Below are positions 50,921 through 61,559 of a DNA stretch of 64,000 nt, in pieces. A program made the translations under genes and the position numbers. Each line of letters starts with the position of its first letter. Within the stretch, counting starts at the first letter, position 1. This DNA comes from Limanda limanda (Eukaryota; Chordata; Actinopteri; Pleuronectiformes; Pleuronectidae). The notes under the pieces are model-generated. The model did no database searches. It saw nothing but the letters and a program-made list of their open reading frames with translations, and had not been told where the DNA came from. The stretch is from NCBI RefSeq assembly GCF_963576545.1, contig NC_083651.1, positions 10,280,386 through 10,344,385 of the forward strand. Direction: 5' to 3'.

Positions 50921-52446
50921 TCGGCCTCAGACTTTAAACATAACCTCCCCTTCTGCAGGGAGCCAAGCACAAGTGGCCCATTTAGAATATAAACACACAA
51001 AAACCTGTTATTTCAATTGACCTTCGTCACATCAAGCTGTCAATGATCTCAGCTCTGTACTCGTCGTCGTTTTCTCCTTCTCTTCCTCCGAGGCAGGCTG
51101 CATGGTAATGAACATTTGGTTTCGGAATAGGTGAGAGAGGCAAGGAGGGAAATTATATGCCAGGGCATTTAGCCTAGCAGTGTTCCTGGTGTAGGTGAGA
51201 CAGCCAGCAGCGTTTATGGAAATGGACAGAGCTGAGGGAGCCGCTGTGGCTGCTGCTGTGTTTTCCCCCAAACTCCCAACAGCGAGGAATCGGAGAGTAC
51301 TCTGACAGACCTGGGTATCCCTTTGTTAAACGGACCGGCAAACTTTCATTTTCCACCTGATTTGGGATTTCTTTTTGTCATTAACTGTGGCCGATATTCC
51401 TCTATTTGCACACCTCTAAAATAAGATGCGGCCGAAGCTGCGGTGACGACGCGTTCAAGAGTTTGAATCCGCTCTTAAGTTTGTTGATCTGAAAGTGTTG
51501 CGCCTGCATATTTGCTGCAGAACGTCAGCGGTTGTTGATCATTATGTTTGTCAGTGTTGTGCCGTAGTGTATCCAGCAGGCATCCCCGGCCTGCTTCTGG
51601 CTTGTGATTAGGAGATGAGAGGTGTTTATGATTGACTGAGCCATCCTCTGTCACTGTACACACCCATTAGCATAACTCTCCGAGCTGTCACTGTTTATCC
51701 TAGTACTGTACAGGCGCGCTGTGAAGAAGATTGAAACCAGTAATTATGAATAAGAAAATAAACTCCTCTTCTTGCATTCTATCAGAACTCGTGTCATTCA
51801 TACCACAGCAAACTGGAGCTCCGGTGTCCAGCTTCATTTCGCGATGCCGTGCGTGACACTGAGTCAGTCGGACGTGTGCCTTCACTCTAAATGTTTTCCT
51901 CGGGACAGGTAGTGTCATTGAAGTGCTGCTGGCACCGGCAGTCTGCCGCGAGATGAGGTGATTAGAAAATGTAACGTCACACTCACTTTTACCTGTAATC
52001 ATCAATGTTTTGTAAAGCTCGCAGGAGGCGGGTGGCGTTGATTTAAAGCCCTTTGCTTTTTGTTTACCACTGTCAGCGGGTGAATAAAAGGCTAGGTAAA
52101 TGGAGGTAATGGGAGCTATATCTGCATAACAGCTCACTTTGAGCTTTTAATGGCGCTCGGTGGTCTCATTCCAAATCCATTAATATTCTGTTTAATATGG
52201 CTAAATGCTGTTAACTGTTTTTAGCACTCGGAGACAGTCTCTGGGCTGTCTGTGTTTGTGCTGCCAGCACATCCACAACATCAGGTCAATGGATCTGGAG
52301 GCCATAAACGACTGTGACAGCCAGTTTACAGTCAACTTAGACGCCTCGACTTTTCCATAAAACTCCATTACTTCTGCGAGCAGCAGGATTCAGACTCGCT
52401 CAACTGAAAAGTCCTGTACAGCTAAAGTCTGTACCGGGGTAATATG
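50920..52446. other. Non-coding; conserved-element-like block next to the LTR element
   Basis: A 145-codon minus-strand frame at 51700-52137 has no splice support. From about 52000 to 52230 the sequence is unique and contains TTTAATGGCGC, CCATTAATATTC and TTTAATATGGC. The LTR element was inserted just right of it. Confidence 0.3.
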
Positions 52447-52450
52447 GTGT
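52447..52450 (+). repeat. Target-site duplication GTGT (left)
   Basis: GTGT abuts the left LTR and is matched by GTGT at 60761-60764 after the right LTR. Four-base duplications are normal for retroviral-type integrases. Confidence 0.75.
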
Positions 52451-53329
52451 TGTTGTGCAATAGGAGTAGACTTGACGTTGGCTAATTATTAATAATCATG
52501 AAATAGGATTATTAAAATAATAAAAATTATCTATCAAAAATAATTAAATTATTAATTGAAGATGATCAGTAATCAAATAACAATAAAACCACTAATGAGA
52601 AAATAGGAATTATCAATTAGAAAGTACAAGCTGTCAATTAACAATGATAAGGTTATCAACCAAGAATAATGAAAATAATTAGTCTAAAACAATAAAATTA
52701 TCAATTTAAGAATAATACTATCTATATTAATAATTGAGAAAGGGGGGCACCACCCTGGTTACCAGGGACCAACGATGTCAAGCTATAATTATCAGTCTCA
52801 TAATGATAAATGTCAAATTAATAATGTCAATATTTTAATATTAACGATTACTTAATAAACAGTGAAGGCTTCTAAGTTCGAGCACAGGCGATCATAATCC
52901 AGCTGCAATCACATACATATGCACAAATAATCACAGACTACAGATACTTTAATTACAAAAGTATTTATTAAAAAGGGGAAATAAAGTTATAATGTTATTC
53001 AATGATTTATCATTTTAACAAGCTCCAATATTTCAAAGGTAAACACAGCAGCAGCACTTATCACAATTCAGAAAATACATGGACAACCTGCGGTCTACCT
53101 ATGTATGTCTGTCTCTATGTGTGTGTGTGTCTGTGTCAAAGTGTCTCTCTGTGTGTGTGTGTCTATGTGTGTGTGTGTGAAATAAAGTTAGTGTTATTTA
53201 ATGATTCATCATCTTAACAAACTCCCATATTTCAAAGATAACAACAGCAGCTTATCACAATTTAGAACACGCATGTAACCTCTGGTCCATCTATGTGTCT
53301 CTGTGTGTGTGTGTGTCTGTCTGTGTCTA

Positions 53330-53375
<46 letters not shown>

Positions 53376-53472
53376 AGAGAGAAAAAGAAGGGGGGTGGCG
53401 ATGACGCGTAGTGACATCACATCTAAGATGGAGGCCGATCATGATTCGTGGAATCAAGGCCTAAAAACTCTC

Positions 53473-53610
53473 AAAATGGCGGATTGACTACAAAACAAGA
53501 TGGCGGAGCCGTTATGAATTTAGAGCCAGGATGGGAGGAGAGAGAGAGCGGAGGCGTGGCAATAATAGACTCAAAATGGTGGGTTTAACTTAACGTTATC
53601 CAAAATGGAG
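53473..53610. promoter_or_regulatory. Cluster of YY1-like AAAATGGCGG motifs in the LTR
   Basis: AAAATGGCGG (53473-53482), AAGATGGCGG (53497-53506), AAAATGGTGG (53573-53582) and AAAATGGAG (53602-53610), with AAGATGGAGG near 53425, form an array of YY1-type sites. They lie 180-350 bases downstream of the TATA-like palindrome in the transcribed direction, where YY1 often sits. The duplicate set is at 59188-59325. Confidence 0.5.
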
Positions 53611-53775
53611 AATATGTTAATGACACCATGTGGCCGGAGCGCACACTGGTGGTCGTCACATGAATTACACCAAGGAAATTTTAGACAAAGAGAATTCTTA
53701 TCTCTGCTTGGCTTTGGGGCCGAATGGTTTCCAGATGTGTTCAGCCTCTCTAAGCATAGATTTAACTATGTGACA

Positions 53776-53800
53776 TGACCTGTATTATAAATACAGGTCA
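53776..53800 (-). promoter_or_regulatory. TATA-containing palindrome flanked by AGGTCA half-sites
   Basis: TGACCTGTATT and its exact reverse complement AATACAGGTCA are separated by ATA. The centre contains TATAAATA on the plus strand and TATTTATA on the minus strand, and the arms are everted nuclear-receptor half-sites. It is the best core-promoter candidate of the LTR. The copy in the other LTR is at 59491-59515. Confidence 0.5.
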
Positions 53801-54061
53801 GGAGTGTGTATAGGTCGGTTTAGAAGGAGAGAGAGAGAGAGAGAGAGAGAACATGAGAAAACATGTAAGGAGAGTCCAAAGAAGCTCTTAAAAATACGTC
53901 TGAGATGAGTTAACAGTGATTCACCCCTCAGCCCTCAAGCGAGCGTTGTGGGCCGAGGTTCTGATCGGTGAAATCACTGCAGACGCACACAGACGTTAAC
54001 AGTGCGGGCGGAGGCGCTTCTCGCGGCCCTATTTACTGCAACACAAAACATTGCGATCCAA

Positions 54062-54124
54062 CCGGAAACCGGAAGTAGCGGCTCGGAGTAGTGGCCGGCT
54101 AAAACAATGGAACACGGAAGTTCC
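54062..54124. promoter_or_regulatory. ETS-type sites in LTR U3
   Basis: CCGGAAAC, CCGGAAGT (54069-54076) and CGGAAGTTCC (54115-54124) lie about 270-330 bases upstream of the TATA palindrome in the minus orientation. CCGGAAGT is the canonical ETS/GABP word. The same sites recur 5715 bases to the right. Confidence 0.5.
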
Positions 54125-55045
54125 ATCAACAAAATACACTCAAGTATTAAATAATATGCTACATATTAAAACTAACATCTGCCCAGACAACATAAGCCTC
54201 TTACTGTGACCGTGATTTCGTGGGTTGCATGCGACTTGGCGCGAATCCCCGGAGGTTCAGTGAATCGCTTGAAGTTTCTCAGACGGGCTCTCGTGAGCAC
54301 CGCAGCTGGGCCGGAGCCGATCCGTTGTGCTCCGTGGCGAGATGAGGTTTCGTCTTCTTCTGCAGCAGCGGAGATCGTGCTGCCTCACAGGGACGTTCGG
54401 CTGCTTGTAGCCGTTGTAGATCGTGTGGAGAAAGAATAAAGTAAAGTCCGTGTGGATAAGGAAACAGTCTGAGATCGTCCAGCGAGCAATTTCCTGTTTT
54501 GATCTTTCCAAGTTAAAAACAGGAAAAGTCCTTTTCAAAATAAAAACGTCAACTAAGATAAAAGAATGAATGAATGAAATGAATTGAAATGAATAAAACA
54601 AACGTCTAGTCGCCTCCTTAGTTACTGAGTCGTGTGGTTAGACCTCTTGAGGTCAGAAAACAACTTGAGCAGCGTGGAAAGGAAGATGACAAAGAGAGTC
54701 TCTTAAAAATACCGAGTTAACTAGTAGAACCCCGGAGGGGTTCTGTTGTCGCTTGGGCATCTGAGTGAAGAGAGAGGTCAGTCTGTGAGTTCGGCCCTTT
54801 TAAGTCATGTCTCAGGTGACTCCCCCCTGGGAGGAGGGGTCAGGGGTCAGTGTGGCCCTCCAGCCAATTGAGTTGTCAGGATTTGGCCCCCAGGGGCGGG
54901 CTTACCGTGGGGGACCAGGACGTGATCTTTTGCCACATGGAGATAAGGGTCCATGCTGGGTTTTTAAATGTAAGGGGTTACCCGAGCCTGGCCTAAGGTT
55001 TTACGACCCTTTGTTCTAAGTCGGATCACTGGGCCTTGCCCAACA

Positions 55046-55055
55046 GTCCCCCTTT
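55046..55055 (-). promoter_or_regulatory. Polypurine tract next to the 3' LTR
   Basis: The minus strand reads TCAAAGGGGGAC immediately before the LTR terminus TGTTGGG. A purine run ending at the LTR is where plus-strand DNA synthesis is primed and fixes the element's orientation. Confidence 0.75.
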
Positions 55056-55834
55056 GACCTGGGAAGTGGGTCGTTACCCAGTTTCCAGGGCACGCTAGGG
55101 TCGAGAGTCCAGTGATAATCCATGAGAGGTAATCCTTGAGTGGAGTTGAAGCATTGAAAGTTAGTTCATCATGAGGCATAAATGTCTTTGAGGCATGAGT
55201 CTAAACAGAGAGAGGTAATTGTCTGGGCAGACAGAGGCTAAACAACATATATTCTAAAACACGGCGCACATTTCAATTTCACATAATGCTTATCGGCAGT
55301 TATTGTTAACATACTGATGAATTTCGGTGAAGAGTGAAATGAAAGAAAAGTGGAAAAAGGAACAGAAGAAAATGTTTGAGTAGGTGCTGGTGTTTTGAGG
55401 TAATCATGTGTGTTATTCTGTCAAACCAAAACATTTAGAACGGCGAGTCACGTTCTGTTGTTCGCTAACCTGTGAATATATGGTAAATCCTATTTCTAGG
55501 TTTGCAAATCTACAGATATTGAGATTTTTCTGCCAAGACTGAATTGCCAACTGTACCCGTGAGGGCTGCACAACCGTAGTGGTAACGACTTCAAAATCCT
55601 CAACGAGGTCTAAGGAGTTCACTACCTGAACATACGTTATACAATTTACTGACAGAGGGTCTAAAACATGCAGCTATTGATGGAGTGAGTGGTTTGAGCG
55701 GTCTTTGTTTTAAAATTGGGATTTCTTCCCCCCCCCCTTTCAGGTGTGGAGGTGAGAGGGGGTTTCTGGCAGCGCCTCGGTCCTTCCCAGTCATTGAAGT
55801 CATCTTTAGGAGTGGAGAAGGAGGGCAACTGCTT
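55046..55834 (-). other. Interior 3' segment of the LTR element, no domain recognised
   Basis: About 790 bases lie between the end of the Gag-like frame and the PPT. Minus-strand frames of about 70 and 99 codons exist (55413-55622 and 55600-55899) without recognisable motifs. A C-run at about 55730 interrupts them. A full pol could not fit here. Confidence 0.5.
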
Positions 55835-57157
55835 CTAGTTTCGCCAACGGGGTTCAGTGTCTGGTCTCTTAGGGGAGCCTGGAGGAACACGTGGCACAAT
55901 GTCTCTCATTGCTTCATCCACACATCTCCGTATTAATTCCTCTGTGCCAGGATGCATCCCATGTGTTGGATTTCGGTCACCATATCTATACTCCTGGTAT
56001 TGATGGGGTTTCCTTTGGTTACAGCCCCTACTTCTCTGTTGAGAGGGATTCAGGTGCTGAGGTCGAAACTGTTTGTGGGGCTGGTTGAAATCCTCACCCC
56101 CTTGGTTTTGAGGGGCACCCTGTTGGAAGGGTCGTTGTTTCTGGTTCTCTTTGCTGGGGTTCATCCTGGCGTGGGGAAAGTTGTCATCTTCCAGCGCCGG
56201 GTCCACATTGAGTTGGACTTGAACTGCCAGAACCACGGTGTCGTCTTCGTTACACCCTCGGTTGTCTGGGTCGAAGCGATAAATGTCTTTTCAAGGGGCT
56301 CTTGCCGCCGGTTGCGGATTTCCTCTCTTTGAGGGGGTGCTGAGTCATCAGTGTCTTTTGACTCGAATGTGCCACGGTACTCATCTTCGTGGCCACCATC
56401 TCTTGCACCGGGGTTGGAGGACCATCCAGGACGCGACCGTGAGTCATGGTGCGCCTCTGCCTGAGTGACAGACTGGGAATCTCTTTCAGCCCTCCAGGAC
56501 GGATTCCTTCCGTCGTCGTGATGTGGATCAGCATGGCTCCGCGCAGGATGTGTTCCTTCTGGCTGGAGTGGATGCTGTGTGTCCGCTGGACAGGCATTTG
56601 ATGTTGCCTCATAGCGGTCCCAGGTCACTGCACGTCTAGGGGTTGAGTCCTGCTCCCCCTTTGGTGTTGAGTGGGTCGGAGCGGTTGACTGCTGGGGGTG
56701 TCTGGCTCTCCAGAGCAAAGCTCCCTCTGCATGAGGGTTGTGGAGCTGTGCTCGCAGCTGTTCTCCCAGTGTCTCTGCTCTGCTGGCTCCACCGGGAATG
56801 ACGTCAGCTCCTGGCCCTGTCATCAGGGATCTCAGCTGGAGGGGGGGACAGCTCTGTTTGACTGTGCCCCCCTTTCTGCTGACCTTTGACCTGCGTGTGC
56901 TCCTGCACCGCCTGGTCCTGTTCTTTGCGGGTCTCGATATGCCGCAGGTAGGAGTTTTTCTCCTGCTCCGCTCGACATGCTGCTTGCATGGCTCTGAGCG
57001 CCTTCGCATGTTCTTGGGTCTGCAGCTCGGCTCTCTGCTGGTAGAGGAGTGTCAGTTGACCCAGAGCATGGGGTATTTTCAGATGCGGGCCAGTGGGGTT
57101 GATGAGTGCATGGACAGTTCTTGATCTTTCGATCGCAGGTACTTTAATCATACTCAC
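55835..57157 (-). pseudogene. Gag-like frame of the LTR element, broken by two frame changes
   Basis: The first part (57157 to about 56804) encodes an Ala/Gln/Glu/Lys/Arg-rich, probably coiled-coil segment starting at a good ATG. The middle (about 56830 to 56161) continues in a different frame and is rich in Pro, Ser, Asp, Arg and His. The last part (from about 56297 to the stop at 55835) returns to the first frame and is a Gln/Asn/Pro/Arg-rich basic tail with an acidic stretch before it. No CCHC zinc knuckle or major homology region is visible. The Gag label rests on position after the leader and on the polar, basic C-terminus. The two frame changes compensate each other, so they may be paired indels in this copy or sequence errors. 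Confidence 0.5.
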
Positions 57158-57569
57158 TCAATTCACTCACCGCATCATTAGAAAAAATTAATCAGACTGG
57201 CTACAGTCTCTAATAGGACGTCTGGTCCTGAGGGAGCGCTTGCCCCATGGTGGTACATGCTACTCATGTTCTGAGTGCGAAAAGGCACCTGGTGGACTGC
57301 TCACGCTTGCTTAGAAAAAGTGGGTAAAACACTTAATTAAAAAAACTACACAACAAGATGCACAGGTGAGCTTCACCCTGTGTCTATAAAGTGTCAATGA
57401 AGGATAGCTCGGTGGCTCAATCCTTAAGACCTAGTTGTTCAACAACTAGTCTTCTCAAAACTAGTCTCTCAAATCTAGTTTGTCTCCTTAAGATCAAAAA
57501 GCATGCAGAAAATCTCCAATAAAAATTACCAACTACTGAAACGCAGTCAGCAACCAACCAAAGTTACAC

Positions 57570-58010
57570 AAAAGTCTGCTTAGCAAAGGGAATTAAGAAT
57601 AAAGAAAATTCAAAGAGAAATTAGTTTCGAACCTATGTCTCTCTTCAAAAATGTAATCATAATTATTGTGCATTGAGATGACACAACCACTTATATGCTA
57701 GAAGCAACCACCCACGGATACACAAGGCACTAGTATACCTGCTTGGGACAGGTGCAAAGGGATTACAATAAAAATTTTCAAAGAGAAATAAATTCCTAGA
57801 ATCATTTTTCTCTTTTCTTAAATTATTTATGATTCTTGTGCCTCGAGAACACAACCACCGATTGCAATCTGCAGCCAATTACGGATACACCAGGCACCGG
57901 TATACCGGTTTGGTAAAAGTTCAAATGAATTAAAAATAAAACTTTGCAAAGAAGAATAAATTTCCAAAATTATTTTCTTCTTCAACAACGAATCATGATC
58001 AATACCAAAT
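57570..58010 (-). repeat. Tandem repeat (period about 168 bp) in the leader of the LTR element
   Basis: Units start at about 57610, 57778 and 57945, marked by TCAAAGAGAAAT, TCAAAGAGAAATAAATTCC and TGCAAAGAAGAATAAATTTCC, with a partial unit from about 57570. Shared internal words include GACACAACCAC/GAACACAACCACC, ACGGATACACAAGGCACT/ACGGATACACCAGGCACC and GTATACCTGCTTGG/GTATACCGGTTTGG. Units differ by point changes and small indels, so the array is older than this insertion. It lies between PBS and Gag-like frame. Confidence 0.75.
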
Positions 58011-58165
58011 GAGAGAAAGGAAAAGTTTTGAAAAAATCAAATTTTCAAAAAAATTTAGATTTTTCAAAAAAATTAAATTTCTGGAAAAAAAAAAAGAATC
58101 TGGATTATTGTACACAGTATTATGATACAGCTGGAGTTAGATCGCCTCACAGGGGGCACCATTTA
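58011..58165 (-). promoter_or_regulatory. Leader start with PBS-like site
   Basis: On the minus strand the LTR end CAACA is followed by four bases and then TGGTGCCCCCTGTGAGGCG (plus 58143-58161). TGG at this distance is expected for a tRNA primer site. The next bases do not clearly match the T-arm of a vertebrate tRNA I can name, so the primer is not assigned. An A/T homopolymer-rich stretch follows at 58020-58100. Confidence 0.55.
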
Positions 58166-59044
58166 TGTTGTGCAATAGGAGTAGACTTGACGTTGGCTAA
58201 TTATTAATAATCATGAAATAGGATTATTAAAATAATAAAAATTATCTATCAAAAATAATTAAATTATTAATTGAAGATGATCAGTAATCAAATAACAATA
58301 AAACCACTAATGAGAAAATAGGAATTATCAATTAGAAAGTACAAGCTGTCAATTAACAATGATAAGGTTATCAACCAAGAATAATGAAAATAATTAGTCT
58401 AAAACAATAAAATTATCAATTTAAGAATAATACTATCTATATTAATAATTGAGAAAGGGGGGCACCACCCTGGTTACCAGGGACCAACGATGTCAAGCTA
58501 TAATTATCAGTCTCATAATGATAAATGTCAAATTAATAATGTCAATATTTTAATATTAACGATTACTTAATAAACAGTGAAGGCTTCTAAGTTCGAGCAC
58601 AGGCGATCATAATCCAGCTGCAATCACATACATATGCACAAATAATCACAGACTACAGATACTTTAATTACAAAAGTATTTATTAAAAAGGGGAAATAAA
58701 GTTATAATGTTATTCAATGATTTATCATTTTAACAAGCTCCAATATTTCAAAGGTAAACACAGCAGCAGCACTTATCACAATTCAGAAAATACATGGACA
58801 ACCTGCGGTCTACCTATGTATGTCTGTCTCTATGTGTGTGTGTGTCTGTGTCAAAGTGTCTCTCTGTGTGTGTGTGTCTATGTGTGTGTGTGTGAAATAA
58901 AGTTAGTGTTATTTAATGATTCATCATCTTAACAAACTCCCATATTTCAAAGATAACAACAGCAGCTTATCACAATTTAGAACACGCATGTAACCTCTGG
59001 TCCATCTATGTGTCTCTGTGTGTGTGTGTGTCTGTCTGTGTCTA

Positions 59045-59090
<46 letters not shown>

Positions 59091-60760
59091 AGAGAGAAAA
59101 AGAAGGGGGGTGGCGATGACGCGTAGTGACATCACATCTAAGATGGAGGCCGATCATGATTCGTGGAATCAAGGCCTAAAAACTCTCAAAATGGCGGATT
59201 GACTACAAAACAAGATGGCGGAGCCGTTATGAATTTAGAGCCAGGATGGGAGGAGAGAGAGAGCGGAGGCGTGGCAATAATAGACTCAAAATGGTGGGTT
59301 TAACTTAACGTTATCCAAAATGGAGAATATGTTAATGACACCATGTGGCCGGAGCGCACACTGGTGGTCGTCACATGAATTACACCAAGGAAATTTTAGA
59401 CAAAGAGAATTCTTATCTCTGCTTGGCTTTGGGGCCGAATGGTTTCCAGATGTGTTCAGCCTCTCTAAGCATAGATTTAACTATGTGACATGACCTGTAT
59501 TATAAATACAGGTCAGGAGTGTGTATAGGTCGGTTTAGAAGGAGAGAGAGAGAGAGAGAGAGAGAACATGAGAAAACATGTAAGGAGAGTCCAAAGAAGC
59601 TCTTAAAAATACGTCTGAGATGAGTTAACAGTGATTCACCCCTCAGCCCTCAAGCGAGCGTTGTGGGCCGAGGTTCTGATCGGTGAAATCACTGCAGACG
59701 CACACAGACGTTAACAGTGCGGGCGGAGGCGCTTCTCGCGGCCCTATTTACTGCAACACAAAACATTGCGATCCAACCGGAAACCGGAAGTAGCGGCTCG
59801 GAGTAGTGGCCGGCTAAAACAATGGAACACGGAAGTTCCATCAACAAAATACACTCAAGTATTAAATAATATGCTACATATTAAAACTAACATCTGCCCA
59901 GACAACATAAGCCTCTTACTGTGACCGTGATTTCGTGGGTTGCATGCGACTTGGCGCGAATCCCCGGAGGTTCAGTGAATCGCTTGAAGTTTCTCAGACG
60001 GGCTCTCGTGAGCACCGCAGCTGGGCCGGAGCCGATCCGTTGTGCTCCGTGGCGAGATGAGGTTTCGTCTTCTTCTGCAGCAGCGGAGATCGTGCTGCCT
60101 CACAGGGACGTTCGGCTGCTTGTAGCCGTTGTAGATCGTGTGGAGAAAGAATAAAGTAAAGTCCGTGTGGATAAGGAAACAGTCTGAGATCGTCCAGCGA
60201 GCAATTTCCTGTTTTGATCTTTCCAAGTTAAAAACAGGAAAAGTCCTTTTCAAAATAAAAACGTCAACTAAGATAAAAGAATGAATGAATGAAATGAATT
60301 GAAATGAATAAAACAAACGTCTAGTCGCCTCCTTAGTTACTGAGTCGTGTGGTTAGACCTCTTGAGGTCAGAAAACAACTTGAGCAGCGTGGAAAGGAAG
60401 ATGACAAAGAGAGTCTCTTAAAAATACCGAGTTAACTAGTAGAACCCCGGAGGGGTTCTGTTGTCGCTTGGGCATCTGAGTGAAGAGAGAGGTCAGTCTG
60501 TGAGTTCGGCCCTTTTAAGTCATGTCTCAGGTGACTCCCCCCTGGGAGGAGGGGTCAGGGGTCAGTGTGGCCCTCCAGCCAATTGAGTTGTCAGGATTTG
60601 GCCCCCAGGGGCGGGCTTACCGTGGGGGACCAGGACGTGATCTTTTGCCACATGGAGATAAGGGTCCATGCTGGGTTTTTAAATGTAAGGGGTTACCCGA
60701 GCCTGGCCTAAGGTTTTACGACCCTTTGTTCTAAGTCGGATCACTGGGCCTTGCCCAACA
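58166..60760 (-). repeat. 5' LTR (right on the plus strand), 2595 bp
   Basis: Same length and register as 52451-55045 (constant offset 5715). In the element's orientation this is the promoter LTR, with the TATA palindrome at 59491-59515, the ETS sites near 59777-59839 and the YY1-like cluster at about 59188-59325. Confidence 0.93.
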
Positions 60761-60764
60761 GTGT
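60761..60764 (+). repeat. Target-site duplication GTGT (right)
   Basis: Matches 52447-52450. Removing the element and one copy gives a simple uninterrupted join, AATATGGTGT to GTTTTGCTT minus the duplicate. Confidence 0.75.
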
Positions 60765-61288
60765 GTTTTGCTTCACAATACATTCAGGGGGATTGTTACT
60801 TTGCAGACTTTTGCTTTTAAAAGATGATGCATTGCTCTGGATTAAATTACCCAACAGTTAATAAAACATATAGATTAAGCACCATAAACCAACTACAATT
60901 TTTAAAGGCTACTTACACTTAAACGCATCAATAATTAACATTCTTAATAGTAGGCTATTTTTTCTTGAAAACCTCTTACATTTAATTGGAAGTGATGCTG
61001 CTCTTATCGGTTTTTATAATACCAGTTGATCAATCACAAACCTGACAAGAAGCAGGATGGTTATTTTGTCATGTCTTTTACCGACGTGACAAACATAAAG
61101 TTCACTCCTGCATGTGTGACAGTTCCTTCAGTCTCAACGAAATTTGAAAATGGAGTTGACAGAAGTAATACTGTTTTTCTGGCCCTGCTGATCGGTGAGA
61201 GCAAAATAACAAACCCTTCTGAAACAGAAACTGGCCTCAGAATGAAAATGAATAATACAGTGAAAACAAAATGACAATTCAGTCTGGG
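60765..61288. other. Unique AT-rich spacer
   Basis: An 82-codon plus-strand frame (61026-61274) has no splice support or known motif and is treated as chance. Confidence 0.35.
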
Positions 61289-61318
61289 TTAGGGGTTAGG
61301 GTTAACCCTATCCCCTAA
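61289..61318. repeat. Telomere-like TTAGGG/CCCTAA hairpin
   Basis: TTAGGGGTTAGGGTT is followed directly by its reverse complement with one mismatch, centred on GTTAAC at 61301-61306. A few further CTAACCC units follow on the right. Confidence 0.8.
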
Positions 61319-61490
61319 CTCTAACCCTAATTCTAATCTGGTCTCGCCAATTCTATAAAGTAATTTAATGTCAAATTTTATATATCCAATGCTTATGTTT
61401 TTAAAATACTTTCAGTAGCGGCGTGTGGCAACCACTATATAGTCAACCCAGTCTCATCAGGAAACGTTCAGTGGGAACGTTGGTCCACTT

Positions 61491-61551
61491 GGACAAACGT
61501 TTCCATCTCACAATCTGGCCTATCAGATTGTGAGATGGAAACGTTTGGTCC
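61491..61551. repeat. Near-perfect 27-bp foldback, 6-bp loop
   Basis: GGACAAACGTTTCCATCTCA and CAATCTG (61491-61517) pair with CAGATTGTGAGATGGAAACG and TTTGGTCC (61524-61551), with one single-base bulge. The preceding AGTCTCATCAGGAAACGTTC repeats the AAACGTT core. It is likely the terminal or internal hairpin of a small foldback or MITE-type element. Confidence 0.8.
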
Positions 61552-61559
61552 GCCCATTG

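Larger units (their letters stand above)
52451..55045 (-). repeat. 3' LTR (left on the plus strand), 2595 bp
   Basis: In the element's own orientation this is the 3' LTR, preceded by the PPT at 55046-55055. It begins TGTTGGGCAAGGCCC and ends TATTGCACAACA on the minus strand. A minus-strand AATAAA (plus 52964-52969) is a reasonable poly(A) signal. All short open frames inside it also occur in the other LTR and show no protein signature. Confidence 0.93.
52451..60760 (-). mobile_element. Complete, young, non-autonomous LTR retroelement with giant LTRs
   Basis: Two direct repeats of 2595 bp (52451-55045 and 58166-60760) lie exactly 5715 bases apart at both ends and at every internal point checked, including the length of the internal GT run. 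They have not diverged in length. They start TGTTG and end CAACA on either strand, are flanked by GTGT duplications, and enclose 3120 bp. Orientation is minus: a PPT-like AAAGGGGG lies beside the left LTR and a PBS-like TGGTGCCCCC lies four bases inside the right LTR. The interior has a repeated leader and a broken Gag-like frame, and no aspartic protease, reverse transcriptase, RNase H, integrase or envelope signature. LTRs make up 62% of the element. It must have been mobilised in trans. Confidence 0.93.

Noticed and set aside
51700..52137. 145-codon minus-strand frame containing KLDTGA, reminiscent of a retroviral aspartic protease active site
   Set aside because: Nothing before or after the six residues fits a protease fold, the frame stops soon after, and it lies outside the LTR element. 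Coincidence is more likely.
52451..60760. Endogenous retrovirus with envelope, or an autonomous Ty3/gypsy element
   Set aside because: The 3.1-kb interior has no reverse transcriptase, integrase, protease or envelope motif and is too short to hold them beside the Gag-like frame and the repeated leader.
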